From positions 1 through 8,641 of the forward strand of contig JAEZUC010000014.1 in NCBI GenBank assembly GCA_023443515.1: a DNA stretch of 8,641 bases, written 5' to 3'. A program made the position numbers and the translations under genes. The stretch comes from Bacillota bacterium (GTDB lineage: Bacteria > Bacillota > Clostridia > Acetivibrionales > DSM-1351). The notes under the pieces were generated by a model. The model had not been told where the DNA came from. It searched no databases and saw only the letters and a list, made by a program, of their open reading frames with translations. This document shows positions 1 to 7,447 of the stretch, piece after piece; within the stretch, counting starts at the first letter, position 1; each line of letters opens with the position of its first letter.

Positions 1-1
1 C

Positions 2-1822
2 ATCAAACAATTGGAAAATGCATTTAAAACCGGGGATTTGGATGTAATGTGGGTTGCAGATATGCAGAGGGGGATAAACAACCTGAAGGAAGAGTATGGC
101 TTTCGGACTGAACATGGGTATTTGGATTACGCTTTAGAGAAAAGCGACAGCAGATTGAATAATAACGATAACAGAGTATTGGCAGGAGAAAGAAAATTCC
201 TTTACGAGTGCTTTTTATGGGTTTTTCAAGATAAATTCAATGATTTTCAGAAAGATTGCTTTTATGTTTACCTGATTATAAAAAATCTTTTTAGAAGTGA
301 ATTAATTCAGGTTAACGAAAGATTAGGATTTAAGAATTTTTGTCTTTATCAGGACAGAAAAGAAATCTTTATAGAAGGGTTCAAGCAATATAAACACGAA
401 TTAATAAGAATGGCAATTAATTCTACTATCAAAAGCCAAAATGTAGTTTCCCTGGAAGCCAGAATTTGTCCCAAAAAGGATGGGATGGCCAACATAAAAG
501 CGATTCGGGAGATTGACGGACATGCCGAGGAAAAAAATAAATTAAGATTAAAAACAAAACCAAAGCATTTTTTTGTATTACATTACCCCAAACTTCCCGA
601 CACGGGCAAGTTTGCAGATTATACACCAAGAAACTCAAAAATGAGAAAAAAGGTTGAAACATGGACAAAATCAATTGTTCAGTTACTGGAAACAGAGGGT
701 AAAGCCAGATACCGAGTAAAAGGGATTGATGCATGTACACACGAAATAGGTTGCAGGCCGGAAGTGTTCGCACAAAGCTTCAGGTATCTGACAAATTTTA
801 ATATTATTAAGAAGTCCGTGGTTGATGAGTCCACTGAACCTGTAAAGCTCAGTGCTACCTATCATGCAGGAGAGGACTTCCTTGATATTGTGGACGGTCT
901 TAGGGCAATAGATGAGGCTGTATTATTCTGCAATCTGAAAAGAGGGAGCAGATTGGGACATGCTCTTGCATTGGGGATTAACCCTCAGGACTATTATGAG
1001 CTAAAAAATTATAATCTTGTACTTAGTATGTTGGACATAATTGATGATACTGCGTGGATGCTGGAAAAATCAAAGGAATATGGTTTGAATTTAAGCTATT
1101 CACTAACTTCCTGGCTGGAGAATACTTTTTACGATTACTGTAAAACAGTTTACGGACATGTTGCGGGGCCCGGAGAAAACATAACTTCCCATGACTACTA
1201 TTGTGCGTGGAAATTAAGAGGTGACAAGCCGGATATATATTGTAAATCTGTAGTTGAGTTAAAAAGGTATCTCAATTATATAGAACAGCCTTTACTTCAA
1301 TCAGAATATTATGAAGTAAATAGAAAAATTCCGGACAGTATCAGGGAAAATACAAAATTTAACGGGTTATATTTCGCTTATCATTTTAACAAAAAAGTAA
1401 GAGAATTGGGGAACAGGCAGACGGATTTCAAGGTAAATAAGGAATACGTACATTTAGTTACTGAAATACAGAAAAAAATGATGGTGGATATCTCCAGAAA
1501 GGGAATAGCTATAGAAACCAATCCATCCTCGAATTACCTGATTGGAACGATTAAGAAATATAACCAGCACCCCATTATAAGGTTCAATAATCTGGGACTT
1601 GAAACTGATAATGAAAGAATAAATGAAAACCCCCTGATATCAGTCTCAATAAATACCGACGATCAGGGTGTTTTTGATACAATGTTGGAAAACGAATATG
1701 CACTGCTGGCCTATGCATTAGAAAAAAGTGTTGATGAAAATGGAAGAGAAAGATATCAACCTGAGATGGTATACAGATGGCTGGATAATATAAGAAATCA
1801 TGGGATAGAGCAGGTTTTTTAG
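2..1822 (+). CDS. RdrB-like large adenosine deaminase, C-terminal part (5' end outside window)
   Basis: The frame is open to the left edge (codons for I-K-Q precede the TTG at 11), so this is the 3' part of a longer gene; 606 residues are visible. Counting from the TTG at 11, the second half of the metal-dependent adenosine deaminase active site is present: GID...E (238-245), HAGE (285-288; Zn-ligand His and proton-donor Glu), SRLGHALALG (313-322; catalytic His317) and SINTDDQGVF (546-555; D550 zinc ligand, D551). The N-terminal HxH zinc motif must lie upstream. H317 and D550 are about 233 residues apart, against about 57 in ordinary adenosine deaminase, so a large insertion is present. Size, insertion and the motif around YHAGEDFLDIVDGLRAIDEA fit RdrB, the RADAR subunit that deaminates adenosine or ATP during phage infection with the ATPase RdrA. 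The superfamily is certain, RdrB identity likely. RdrA, if present, would be upstream and unseen. Confidence 0.82.
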   Translation: MKQLENAFKTGDLDVMWVADMQRGINNLKEEYGFRTEHGYLDYALEKSDSRLNNNDNRVLAGERKFLYECFLWVFQDKFNDFQKDCFYVYLIIKNLFRSELIQVNERLGFKNFCLYQDRKEIFIEGFKQYKHELIRMAINSTIKSQNVVSLEARICPKKDGMANIKAIREIDGHAEEKNKLRLKTKPKHFFVLHYPKLPDTGKFADYTPRNSKMRKKVETWTKSIVQLLETEGKARYRVKGIDACTHEIGCRPEVFAQSFRYLTNFNIIKKSVVDESTEPVKLSATYHAGEDFLDIVDGLRAIDEAVLFCNLKRGSRLGHALALGINPQDYYELKNYNLVLSMLDIIDDTAWMLEKSKEYGLNLSYSLTSWLENTFYDYCKTVYGHVAGPGENITSHDYYCAWKLRGDKPDIYCKSVVELKRYLNYIEQPLLQSEYYEVNRKIPDSIRENTKFNGLYFAYHFNKKVRELGNRQTDFKVNKEYVHLVTEIQKKMMVDISRKGIAIETNPSSNYLIGTIKKYNQHPIIRFNNLGLETDNERINENPLISVSINTDDQGVFDTMLENEYALLAYALEKSVDENGRERYQPEMVYRWLDNIRNHGIEQVF

Positions 1823-1830
1823 ATACAATA

Positions 1831-1837
1831 AGGAGGG
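1831..1837 (+). promoter_or_regulatory. Shine-Dalgarno sequence pointing to an ATT start at 1844
   Basis: AGGAGGG lies 6 bases before the ATT codon at 1844. The nearest in-frame standard start, GTG at 1889, is about 50 bases downstream and has no such sequence close to it. This site is the main reason for choosing the ATT start of the next gene. Confidence 0.7.
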
Positions 1838-1843
1838 ATTAAG

Positions 1844-2446
1844 ATTCAAGTAGGAGATAAAATATCATTTGGCAGTTACGATTGGCGAGTGCTTGACATA
1901 AAAAACAATACGGCTTTAATTATAACAGAATATATTATAGAACAGCGTGCTTACCACATAGCTTATAAAGACATAACATGGGCTGAATGCTCCTTAAGAG
2001 AGTATCTCAATGGTGAATTTTATGATAAATTCACCGCAACTGATAAATCAAGAATAATTCCGGTATTAAATAATAATCCTGACAATCAGTGGTATGGTTC
2101 AAAAGGTGGAGCAGATACCCAAGACAGTATTTTTTTACTAAGTGTTGAGGAAGTTTGCAAATATTTCGGAAATAGCCTTTCAAAACTGTATAACCCGGGA
2201 AAAAATCAGAGGTATTGGTTTGAAAGAAAAGATGAAAACAAGAGTAAGCGAATAGCAAGACTCCAGGGTATAGAATGGGGTAGTTGGTGGTGGCTTCGGT
2301 CACCAGGCCGCGTTAACGTAAAAGCTGTGTACATCCACGGGACTGATGGTAATATAGGTATCCAAGGCAACAATATATTGAAGGGCAATATCGGCGAAGG
2401 CAGATGTGCAGGCGGTGTTCGTCCCGCTTTATGGCTTAAGCTGTAA
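1844..2446 (+). CDS. DUF6273 domain protein (C-type-lectin-like), probable ATT start
   Basis: A 200-residue protein that is essentially one DUF6273 domain. It begins I-Q-VGDKISFGSYDWRV, the usual opening of the family, and ends with WWWLRSPG (148-155) and GGVRPALWLKL (190-200), which resemble the C-terminal core of formylglycine-generating-enzyme/C-type-lectin folds. I see no signal peptide or membrane segment. No ATG, GTG or TTG lies between the in-frame stop at 1829 and GTG 1889. GTG would delete the first conserved strand, whereas ATT at 1844 has a strong SD 6 bases upstream. The gene follows the RdrB-like gene by 21 bases and precedes the flavoprotein by 35, so all three are probably in one transcript. 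The domain's biochemical function is not established; binding or display is inferred from the fold. The family call is confident; the exact start is less so. Confidence 0.82.
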   Translation: MQVGDKISFGSYDWRVLDIKNNTALIITEYIIEQRAYHIAYKDITWAECSLREYLNGEFYDKFTATDKSRIIPVLNNNPDNQWYGSKGGADTQDSIFLLSVEEVCKYFGNSLSKLYNPGKNQRYWFERKDENKSKRIARLQGIEWGSWWWLRSPGRVNVKAVYIHGTDGNIGIQGNNILKGNIGEGRCAGGVRPALWLKL

Positions 2447-2481
2447 TATGTTGATAAATTCACTTATAGGAGGAGTTAAAA

Positions 2482-2973
2482 TTGGGCAGGTACGAAGAAG
2501 GATTAAAATTAATCGAGGAAAGATGCGGCAACGGAAAAGATAATGTCATCTCTCTCTCAACCATCGCAATGGAACCAAACACTGACGGAAAACCCCGTCC
2601 ATATGTCCGTGATGTGGACGCTTATTATGAGGATGGCGTGTTTTATGTTACTACTTGGGCAGAATCAACAAAAATGCGACAGATAGCTCAAAACAAGGAG
2701 GTTGCATTTTCGGTTTGCTTACAGTGGTTTTCCGGAAATGGAATTGGCGAAAACCTCGGATGGGTTTTAGACCCCAAAAATGCTGAGTTAAGGACTAAAC
2801 TTCGTAAAACATTTGCCGAATGGTACGACCACGCAAATAATGAACAGAATGAAAACTGTGTTATTTTGGCAATCCGCATTACAAGAGCCACTGTAATTAA
2901 AGACCACGGTGCTGAGCGTTACAATATGGACTTTGTGAATAAGGTAGAGACTGAAGAAGGGAAAGTCAGGTAA
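2482..2973 (+). CDS. Pyridoxamine 5'-phosphate oxidase family (FMN split-barrel) protein
   Basis: A 163-residue single-domain protein. Residues 22-80 look like the first strands of the PNPOx-like split barrel: VISLSTIA, then PRPYVRDVDAYYEDGVFYVTT, then the ESTKMRQIAQNKEVAFSV stretch, in which short flavoproteins of this family usually contact FMN phosphate. Residues 125-140 (CVILAIRITRATVIKD) supply late strands. Members bind FMN, F420 or heme, and many are uncharacterised reductases. It is shorter than true PdxH (about 210-220 residues), so B6 synthesis is unlikely. The TTG start is supported by AGGAGGAG at 2468-2475, 6 bases upstream. It is the last gene of the probable plus-strand operon; a long palindrome follows. 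The substrate is unknown, and whether it helps the upstream deaminase cannot be read from sequence. Confidence 0.82.
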   Translation: MGRYEEGLKLIEERCGNGKDNVISLSTIAMEPNTDGKPRPYVRDVDAYYEDGVFYVTTWAESTKMRQIAQNKEVAFSVCLQWFSGNGIGENLGWVLDPKNAELRTKLRKTFAEWYDHANNEQNENCVILAIRITRATVIKDHGAERYNMDFVNKVETEEGKVR

Positions 2974-3024
2974 ATAGGCATAATTATGAAATCTGAAGGG
3001 GTTGTTGTAGCATTAATTTTTATC

Positions 3025-3114
3025 TTTTATCACCTGTACGCGAGTATAAATTGTATCAATGGAAGCTTGGAAGCAATCATTGATACAATTTATACGGAAG
3101 TACGGGTGTTAAAA
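3025..3114. repeat. Long palindrome, possibly a MITE-like element
   Basis: The core is a perfect 18-bp inverted repeat, GTATAAATTGTATCAATG at 3044-3061 and its complement at 3078-3095, around a 16-base loop. After a 4+4 internal loop, CACCTGTAC (3031-3039) pairs with GTACGGGTG (3100-3108) with one G-T wobble, and TTTTA (3025-3029) with TAAAA (3110-3114) after one mismatch. It lies between the convergent ends of the flavoprotein and the oxidase-like gene. Neither strand shows the U-run of an intrinsic terminator after the stem; both leave it with TAAAA. A small non-autonomous palindromic element or a folded 3' end fits better. No clear target duplication is seen. Confidence 0.7.
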
Positions 3115-3129
3115 CAGAAAAACTTTCTG
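3111..3129 (-). terminator. Weak candidate terminator after the oxidase-like gene
   Basis: Read on the minus strand, a 6-bp stem CAGAAA/TTTCTG with a 3-base loop (3115-3129) is followed by TTTT, about 23 bases past the stop codon of the minus-strand gene. The stem has only two G-C pairs and the U-run is short, so termination would be inefficient. The adjoining long palindrome could contribute. Low confidence. Confidence 0.22.
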
Positions 3130-3151
3130 CTCTACAGCAACCCTTTAATTA

Positions 3152-4054
3152 TTATCTATTCCAAATCACAGAAGCATCAATGGAGGCAATATCCTTTGAA
3201 CTAGTCCTTGCCATTACGCCCGCCAGTTCTTTAGTCATTTCTTCAATTACTTTCTGCACACCGTCAGCTCCGTCCTTATTCAGGTGGGGAATCAGCGGAC
3301 GACCAACTGAAACAGCGTCAGCACCAAGAGCCAATGCCTTAAATACATCTAAACCGCTGGCAATACCGCAATCTACGAAAATAGGGATACTGCGGTTTAC
3401 GATTTTTGCAATCTTTGGCAACACCATTAGGGGAGGAACTGCATAATCCATAATTCCGTGATGGTGCGAGATTACTATACCCTTCACACCTGCTTCAAGG
3501 CATTTATATGTATCCTTTTCACTTAGAATCCCTTTAATTATAAAAGGCAGCTTTGTAGCCTTAACAAATTCTTTGATTTCATCAAGGGTTTTACCTGACA
3601 TTGGAAGCCCCAAAACATTGTCAAATTCACCGTTACTGTTAAAGGAATGGTCGATATCCATGCCAAGGGCAAGTACACCGCATTTCTCCGCATGTTCAAT
3701 TCTCTTAAAAATAGTATTGTTATCAAAGTGAGGCTTAATGATTTTAATGGTTTTGGCACCGGTGGCTGTTATTGCTTCAAGCTCAGCTTCGTCCCCCATG
3801 CCTGTCCACATTACTGCATTTGCAGCCATTGCACCTTTAGCCATTTCTACCATTCCATTGGTACGACCGTTATTGAGATGAGACAATGCAGCTGTCATAA
3901 TGGGTGTAGAAAAATTTTCGCCATAAAGTTCAAATCCGGTAGACGGAATTACCGAATCTATGTGACGCATTTCAATTAAAAGAGAATCAAAGTACTGGCG
4001 GGTGATTTTATCTGAATCGCCTGCTCTGTAATTATGATCTATATCTTGTTTCAT
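3152..4054 (-). CDS. Alpha-hydroxy-acid oxidase family FMN protein, divergent
   Basis: A 300-residue TIM-barrel flavoprotein of the FMN-dependent alpha-hydroxy-acid dehydrogenase family (lactate oxidase/LldD). Family marks are K174 in FIIKGILSEKD (170-180), FVDCGIASGLDVFKALALGADAVSVGRP (226-253; FMN-phosphate-binding region) and ENFSTPIMTAALSHL near residue 46. The active-site motif, normally SNHGGRQLD, reads SHHHGIMDY (196-204): a His can be aligned with the catalytic one, but the substrate-carboxylate-binding Arg is Ile. The N-terminal region is shorter than in the usual 350-380-residue members. Substrate is therefore uncertain, and lactate or glycolate oxidation should not be assumed. ATG at 4054 has GTGGAGG-type SD sequence (4061-4066) 6 bases upstream. 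It lies 38 bases after the serine hydrolase gene and is probably the last gene of the UvrA-like operon. Confidence 0.83.
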   Translation of the reverse strand: MKQDIDHNYRAGDSDKITRQYFDSLLIEMRHIDSVIPSTGFELYGENFSTPIMTAALSHLNNGRTNGMVEMAKGAMAANAVMWTGMGDEAELEAITATGAKTIKIIKPHFDNNTIFKRIEHAEKCGVLALGMDIDHSFNSNGEFDNVLGLPMSGKTLDEIKEFVKATKLPFIIKGILSEKDTYKCLEAGVKGIVISHHHGIMDYAVPPLMVLPKIAKIVNRSIPIFVDCGIASGLDVFKALALGADAVSVGRPLIPHLNKDGADGVQKVIEEMTKELAGVMARTSSKDIASIDASVIWNR

Positions 4055-4092
4055 CTTTAGCCTCCACTTATATTATTTTTATTTGAAGTTTA

Positions 4093-5022
4093 CTACAATA
4101 AATTGCCCTTGTCCATGAAATCCATACATACCCTGAAAACATCGCCGTAGCTTTTGCTCCGGCTTGTTGGAGTTGCCTGAATAACATATACAATATTTTT
4201 GCCGGGGACTACATTTACCTCCTGACCGCCGTAACCTCTGCATGCAAAGCCTCCTTCAAAAAGCCAGAAAAGACATCCGTATTCCTGTGCATTTTGAGAA
4301 GGTGAAACAGCCTGATTTATATAAGTTTCACTTAAAATGCCGTTACCTTTATTTAAAAGCAGGAAACCTATCTTTGCCAAATCACCGGCTGATAAATCCG
4401 ATTGAGCCTCAATGTTGACATTTCTGTCTATACTGTAATTTATACCTCCGGGCAATTTTGCCCATTCACCGCTTGCTATTCCAAGAGGCTCATACAAATA
4501 AGACTTGCAAAATTCGTAGGTAGTCATATTTGCTACCTTGGAAATGACTGCAGACAGTAAAATCACATCCCATTCCTTGTAAACGAATTTTGTTCCCGGT
4601 AAATTTGCCATTGCTATATCAGACAAGTGTTCCAGACAGTTATCAGAACGCCAGAGCTGCTCAAGCATGGGACAGTGGTAATGTATTCCGCCGTTCCAGT
4701 AAATACCTGAGGACATGTTCAGCAGATGCCTTATGGTAATTAGCTTATGATAAGGATGGTTGTCGGTAGCAAATTCGCTTAAATAACTTGCAACAGACTC
4801 ATCAAGACTTTTTATGTAACCCTTATCAAGACATATCCCGGTACAAAGGGATAAAATGCTCTTCCAGATGGATTTAATATTATTACGACTGTTTTTAGTG
4901 AAGTTATTATAATATTTTTCCATAATCGGCTGACCATCCCTATACAAAAGGATACTGTTTATAAGTCTGTATTGCTTTTGTTTTATATAATTGTCTATAT
5001 ATTCTGACAGCTCGTTATTCAT
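4093..5022 (-). CDS. Beta-lactamase-fold serine hydrolase, cytoplasmic
   Basis: A 309-residue protein of the class C beta-lactamase/PBP-like (Beta-lactamase, PF00144 type) family. The nucleophile motif SxxK is S51-I-W-K54, followed by the typical helix and LLNMSSGI (100-107). The second motif, usually YxN, reads Y148-K-E150. The third is in the GYGGQ region (263-267), where KTG/HTG is replaced by the C-R-G-Y-G-G form common in family esterases and peptidases. No signal peptide or lipobox is present, so a periplasmic or extracellular antibiotic-hydrolysing role is unlikely; an esterase or amidase acting inside the cell is the better guess. Its ATG overlaps the UvrA-like stop as ATGA (5019-5022), with AGGAAGG just upstream inside the preceding gene, indicating translational coupling. 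The family is secure; the substrate is not known. Confidence 0.85.
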   Translation of the reverse strand: MNNELSEYIDNYIKQKQYRLINSILLYRDGQPIMEKYYNNFTKNSRNNIKSIWKSILSLCTGICLDKGYIKSLDESVASYLSEFATDNHPYHKLITIRHLLNMSSGIYWNGGIHYHCPMLEQLWRSDNCLEHLSDIAMANLPGTKFVYKEWDVILLSAVISKVANMTTYEFCKSYLYEPLGIASGEWAKLPGGINYSIDRNVNIEAQSDLSAGDLAKIGFLLLNKGNGILSETYINQAVSPSQNAQEYGCLFWLFEGGFACRGYGGQEVNVVPGKNIVYVIQATPTSRSKSYGDVFRVCMDFMDKGNLL

Positions 5023-7370
5023 TTCAGGTACCTTCCTATTATTGAATTTGGGTTGTTTTTTAAAGACGCAGGAGAGTCTGACGCAATTAGTTTTCCACCG
5101 TCACTGCCACCTCCAGGGCCCATTTCAATGATATAATCACAATTAGACAATATATAGGGGTCATGTTCTGTTACAATGACGGTATTACCTTTGCCTGCAA
5201 GTTCCTCCATGAGCTGCATAAGCCTTACACTATCGTGAAAGGACAAGCCTGTTGTAGGTTCATCCAGTACATAAACAGAATCTTTAGCTGCTTGTCCCTT
5301 TGAAAGTTCCTTTGCCAGCTTTATACGCTGACTTTCACCTCCGGATATGGTTGGTGTCTTTTGTCCCAGAGTTATATACCCCATACCTACCCTTTGAAGA
5401 GTAGCTAGTATTTTATCTATCTGCTTGTCTCTTCCTTTAAAAAATGTCACAGCCTCATCCACTGTAAGGGATAGGATATCTTTAATATTTTTACCATCCA
5501 GACTCACCTCAAGAGCTTCGGGAATAAATCCTGTCCCGCCACAGGCCTCGCATTCTGTATCTATAAAGTTTCCGAACCCTACATGATAATGTACCTCACC
5601 GTCACCTTTGCAAACCTTGCAGCCACCTTCTGAATTAACGGTAAAAAGCCCGGCAGGTAAACCGCTTTCCTTTGAAAATAAAGTGCGGATTCGGTCAAAT
5701 ACTCCTGTATAAGTGGCAGGACATGAAGTCCGGCTCCTGCCGATAGGTTTTTGGTCTATAACCAAGCATTTTTTTATTTGTTCCCAACCGCTTATGACAG
5801 AATTATCGTCCCGATTTACTTCCTTGTCCTCGTCTTCGTCACCAACAAATTTATCATTTAGTAAACTCTTTAATTTTGGAACCAGTGTATCCGAAATAAG
5901 GCTTGACTTACCGCTGCCGGATACTCCTGCAACACCCACCATTAAGCCTAATGGAACGGTAGCAGTCACGTTCTGAAGGTTATGAATATTTGCGTTTTCA
6001 ATTTTGAGTATTTTGTCATAATTAACATTTCTATAGGTTCGTTTTATATTAAGAAGGCCGTCCTTTCTTAAATATGGTGAGGTATTGGAATTGTTACATT
6101 CCAGAAATTCATTAAAGCTACCATGAAAAATCCGCTCTCCGCCGTTAATTCCCGCAAGTGGGCCGAGGTCAATTATGTAATCGGCACAACGCATGAAGTT
6201 TTCGTCATGCTCTACGGCTATTACCGTATTACCACGGTTCACAAGGTTTCTTATTATGGAAATGAGTTTTTCTTTTTCCACTTCATGCAGACCAATTGTC
6301 GGTTCGTCAAAAACAAATATTATACTGTCCATTTCAGCAATAATATAAGATGCCAGAAACAGTCTTTGTATTTCACCGCCGGACAGGGTTGGTACCGGAC
6401 GGGAAAGGGAGAGGTGGTGAAGTCCCACGTCCACCATGCAAGAAAGCTTTGTAAGTATCTCACTAAGGAGAGGTGACCTTTTTAAAGGAGCATCGCTGAG
6501 AAAATCAAATAGGTTCTTAATGTACATATTTTCAAGCTCAGAAACAGTTTTACCGCCTATAGTGGTACTGGAAGCATGTACCCCAAGACCTGTACCGCCA
6601 CATTTTGGACAGGATGCTTTTGTCATGTATCCTGCTTCGGTAAGTAAGACGGATAAACGGCTATTAGTTGAAAATGCACCGTTGGTAACATGAAATATCC
6701 ACGGAATAAATCCCATAAAAGAAGACTTTCCACTGTCCCCGTATTTCAAGCAGAATAACTGCTCATCTGTTAGAGAGGATAATTCCTGTCTTGGTGATAT
6801 ATTGTGATGTTTATAAAAGCTGTCCAGCATTTTCTTGGTGCTGCCACGTTTGCCTACACCCAGACACACATCTTCAACCTTTAAAGACAAGTCCCCGAAC
6901 AATTTATCTTCGACTACTTTTTTTACAATCCCTGAACCCAGACATTTAACACACATTCCCTTAGGAGAATTCTTCTGAAACATCTCCATAGACAGGGGAA
7001 GACCGTCATCATACCTGCCGTCCCTTGCTCCATAAGTTGCAAATAACATAGCGAGGATATTACTGATTTTTGTCCTTGTGCCTACCGTACTGCGTGGATT
7101 TGACTGCCTGATAATTCTCTGCTCCACTGCAACAGTTGGGGAAAGCCCTGTTATGGTGTCAAAGGTCGGCGTACTGTCTATCATAAACTGTGTGCCGGTA
7201 AACAGGAGGTATCTGCGTTTGCCTTCTTCGTAAAGAGTATCAAAGGCCAGACTGGATTTTCCACTGCCTGAAACTCCTGTGACAACAGTTAACTTGTTCT
7301 TTGGAATTTTCACATCTACATTTTTTAGATTATGTATTCTTGCGTTTTTTATTTCTATAAAATCGTTAAT
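5019..7370 (-). CDS. UvrA-like ABC ATPase without UvrB-binding domain; probable ATT start
   Basis: A tandem ABC ATPase of 783 residues if it starts at ATT 7370 (764 from GTG 7313). Numbered from ATT: Walker A GVSGSGKSS at 32-40 and 482-490, signatures LSGGE (329-333) and ISGGE (675-679), Walker B ending FDEPT (about 354-358) and LDEPT (about 702-706), and zinc-knuckle Cys pairs CVKC (140-143), CPKC (254-257), CKVC (584-587) and CEAC (607-610). The stretch joining the NPRSTVGTRTKI strand to MCVKC is short, so the UvrB-binding domain and first half of zinc module 1 of about 940-residue UvrA are missing. That architecture is the UvrA2/drug-resistance class (DrrC-like), linked to tolerance of DNA-binding drugs rather than UvrABC repair. 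The N-terminus IEIKNARIHNLKNVDV is conserved and lies upstream of GTG 7313, which supports the ATT start. It is first in a three-gene operon. Confidence 0.9.
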   Translation of the reverse strand: MNDFIEIKNARIHNLKNVDVKIPKNKLTVVTGVSGSGKSSLAFDTLYEEGKRRYLLFTGTQFMIDSTPTFDTITGLSPTVAVEQRIIRQSNPRSTVGTRTKISNILAMLFATYGARDGRYDDGLPLSMEMFQKNSPKGMCVKCLGSGIVKKVVEDKLFGDLSLKVEDVCLGVGKRGSTKKMLDSFYKHHNISPRQELSSLTDEQLFCLKYGDSGKSSFMGFIPWIFHVTNGAFSTNSRLSVLLTEAGYMTKASCPKCGGTGLGVHASSTTIGGKTVSELENMYIKNLFDFLSDAPLKRSPLLSEILTKLSCMVDVGLHHLSLSRPVPTLSGGEIQRLFLASYIIAEMDSIIFVFDEPTIGLHEVEKEKLISIIRNLVNRGNTVIAVEHDENFMRCADYIIDLGPLAGINGGERIFHGSFNEFLECNNSNTSPYLRKDGLLNIKRTYRNVNYDKILKIENANIHNLQNVTATVPLGLMVGVAGVSGSGKSSLISDTLVPKLKSLLNDKFVGDEDEDKEVNRDDNSVISGWEQIKKCLVIDQKPIGRSRTSCPATYTGVFDRIRTLFSKESGLPAGLFTVNSEGGCKVCKGDGEVHYHVGFGNFIDTECEACGGTGFIPEALEVSLDGKNIKDILSLTVDEAVTFFKGRDKQIDKILATLQRVGMGYITLGQKTPTISGGESQRIKLAKELSKGQAAKDSVYVLDEPTTGLSFHDSVRLMQLMEELAGKGNTVIVTEHDPYILSNCDYIIEMGPGGGSDGGKLIASDSPASLKNNPNSIIGRYLK

Positions 7371-7376
7371 TGAGAA

Positions 7377-7383
7377 TCACCCC
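7377..7383 (-). promoter_or_regulatory. Shine-Dalgarno-like sequence before the ATT start of the UvrA-like gene
   Basis: On the minus strand GGGGTGA ends 6 bases before ATT at 7370-7368. The in-frame stop TGA at 7379-7377 lies within it, so translation must begin between there and the conserved N-terminal strand. No ATG, GTG or TTG exists in that interval before GTG 7313. Confidence 0.55.
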
Positions 7384-7447
7384 ACAAAAAAATATATAAT
7401 AATTTTACCATAAGCATAAAGTAAAGGGTATTTGAACAATTTTAAAC

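Noticed and set aside
3025..3114. Palindrome as a bidirectional intrinsic terminator
   Set aside because: Both strands leave the stem with TAAAA rather than a U-run, and the stem is much longer and more A+T-rich than usual terminators.
2986..3204. 72-codon plus-strand reading frame beginning with ATG
   Set aside because: No Shine-Dalgarno sequence, it runs straight through the long palindrome and into the 3' end of the minus-strand oxidase-like gene, and the product matches nothing recognisable.
4093..5022. Secreted beta-lactamase conferring antibiotic resistance
   Set aside because: No signal peptide or lipobox, and the YxN and KTG motifs are altered, so only the fold and SxxK nucleophile are supported.
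5713..6693. Plus-strand frames of 85-117 codons opposite the UvrA-like gene
   Set aside because: They lie antisense within a strongly conserved ABC ATPase coding region and have no recognisable product.
5019..7370. Housekeeping nucleotide-excision-repair UvrA
   Set aside because: The UvrB-binding domain and half of the first zinc module are absent, and the length is about 780 rather than about 940 residues.
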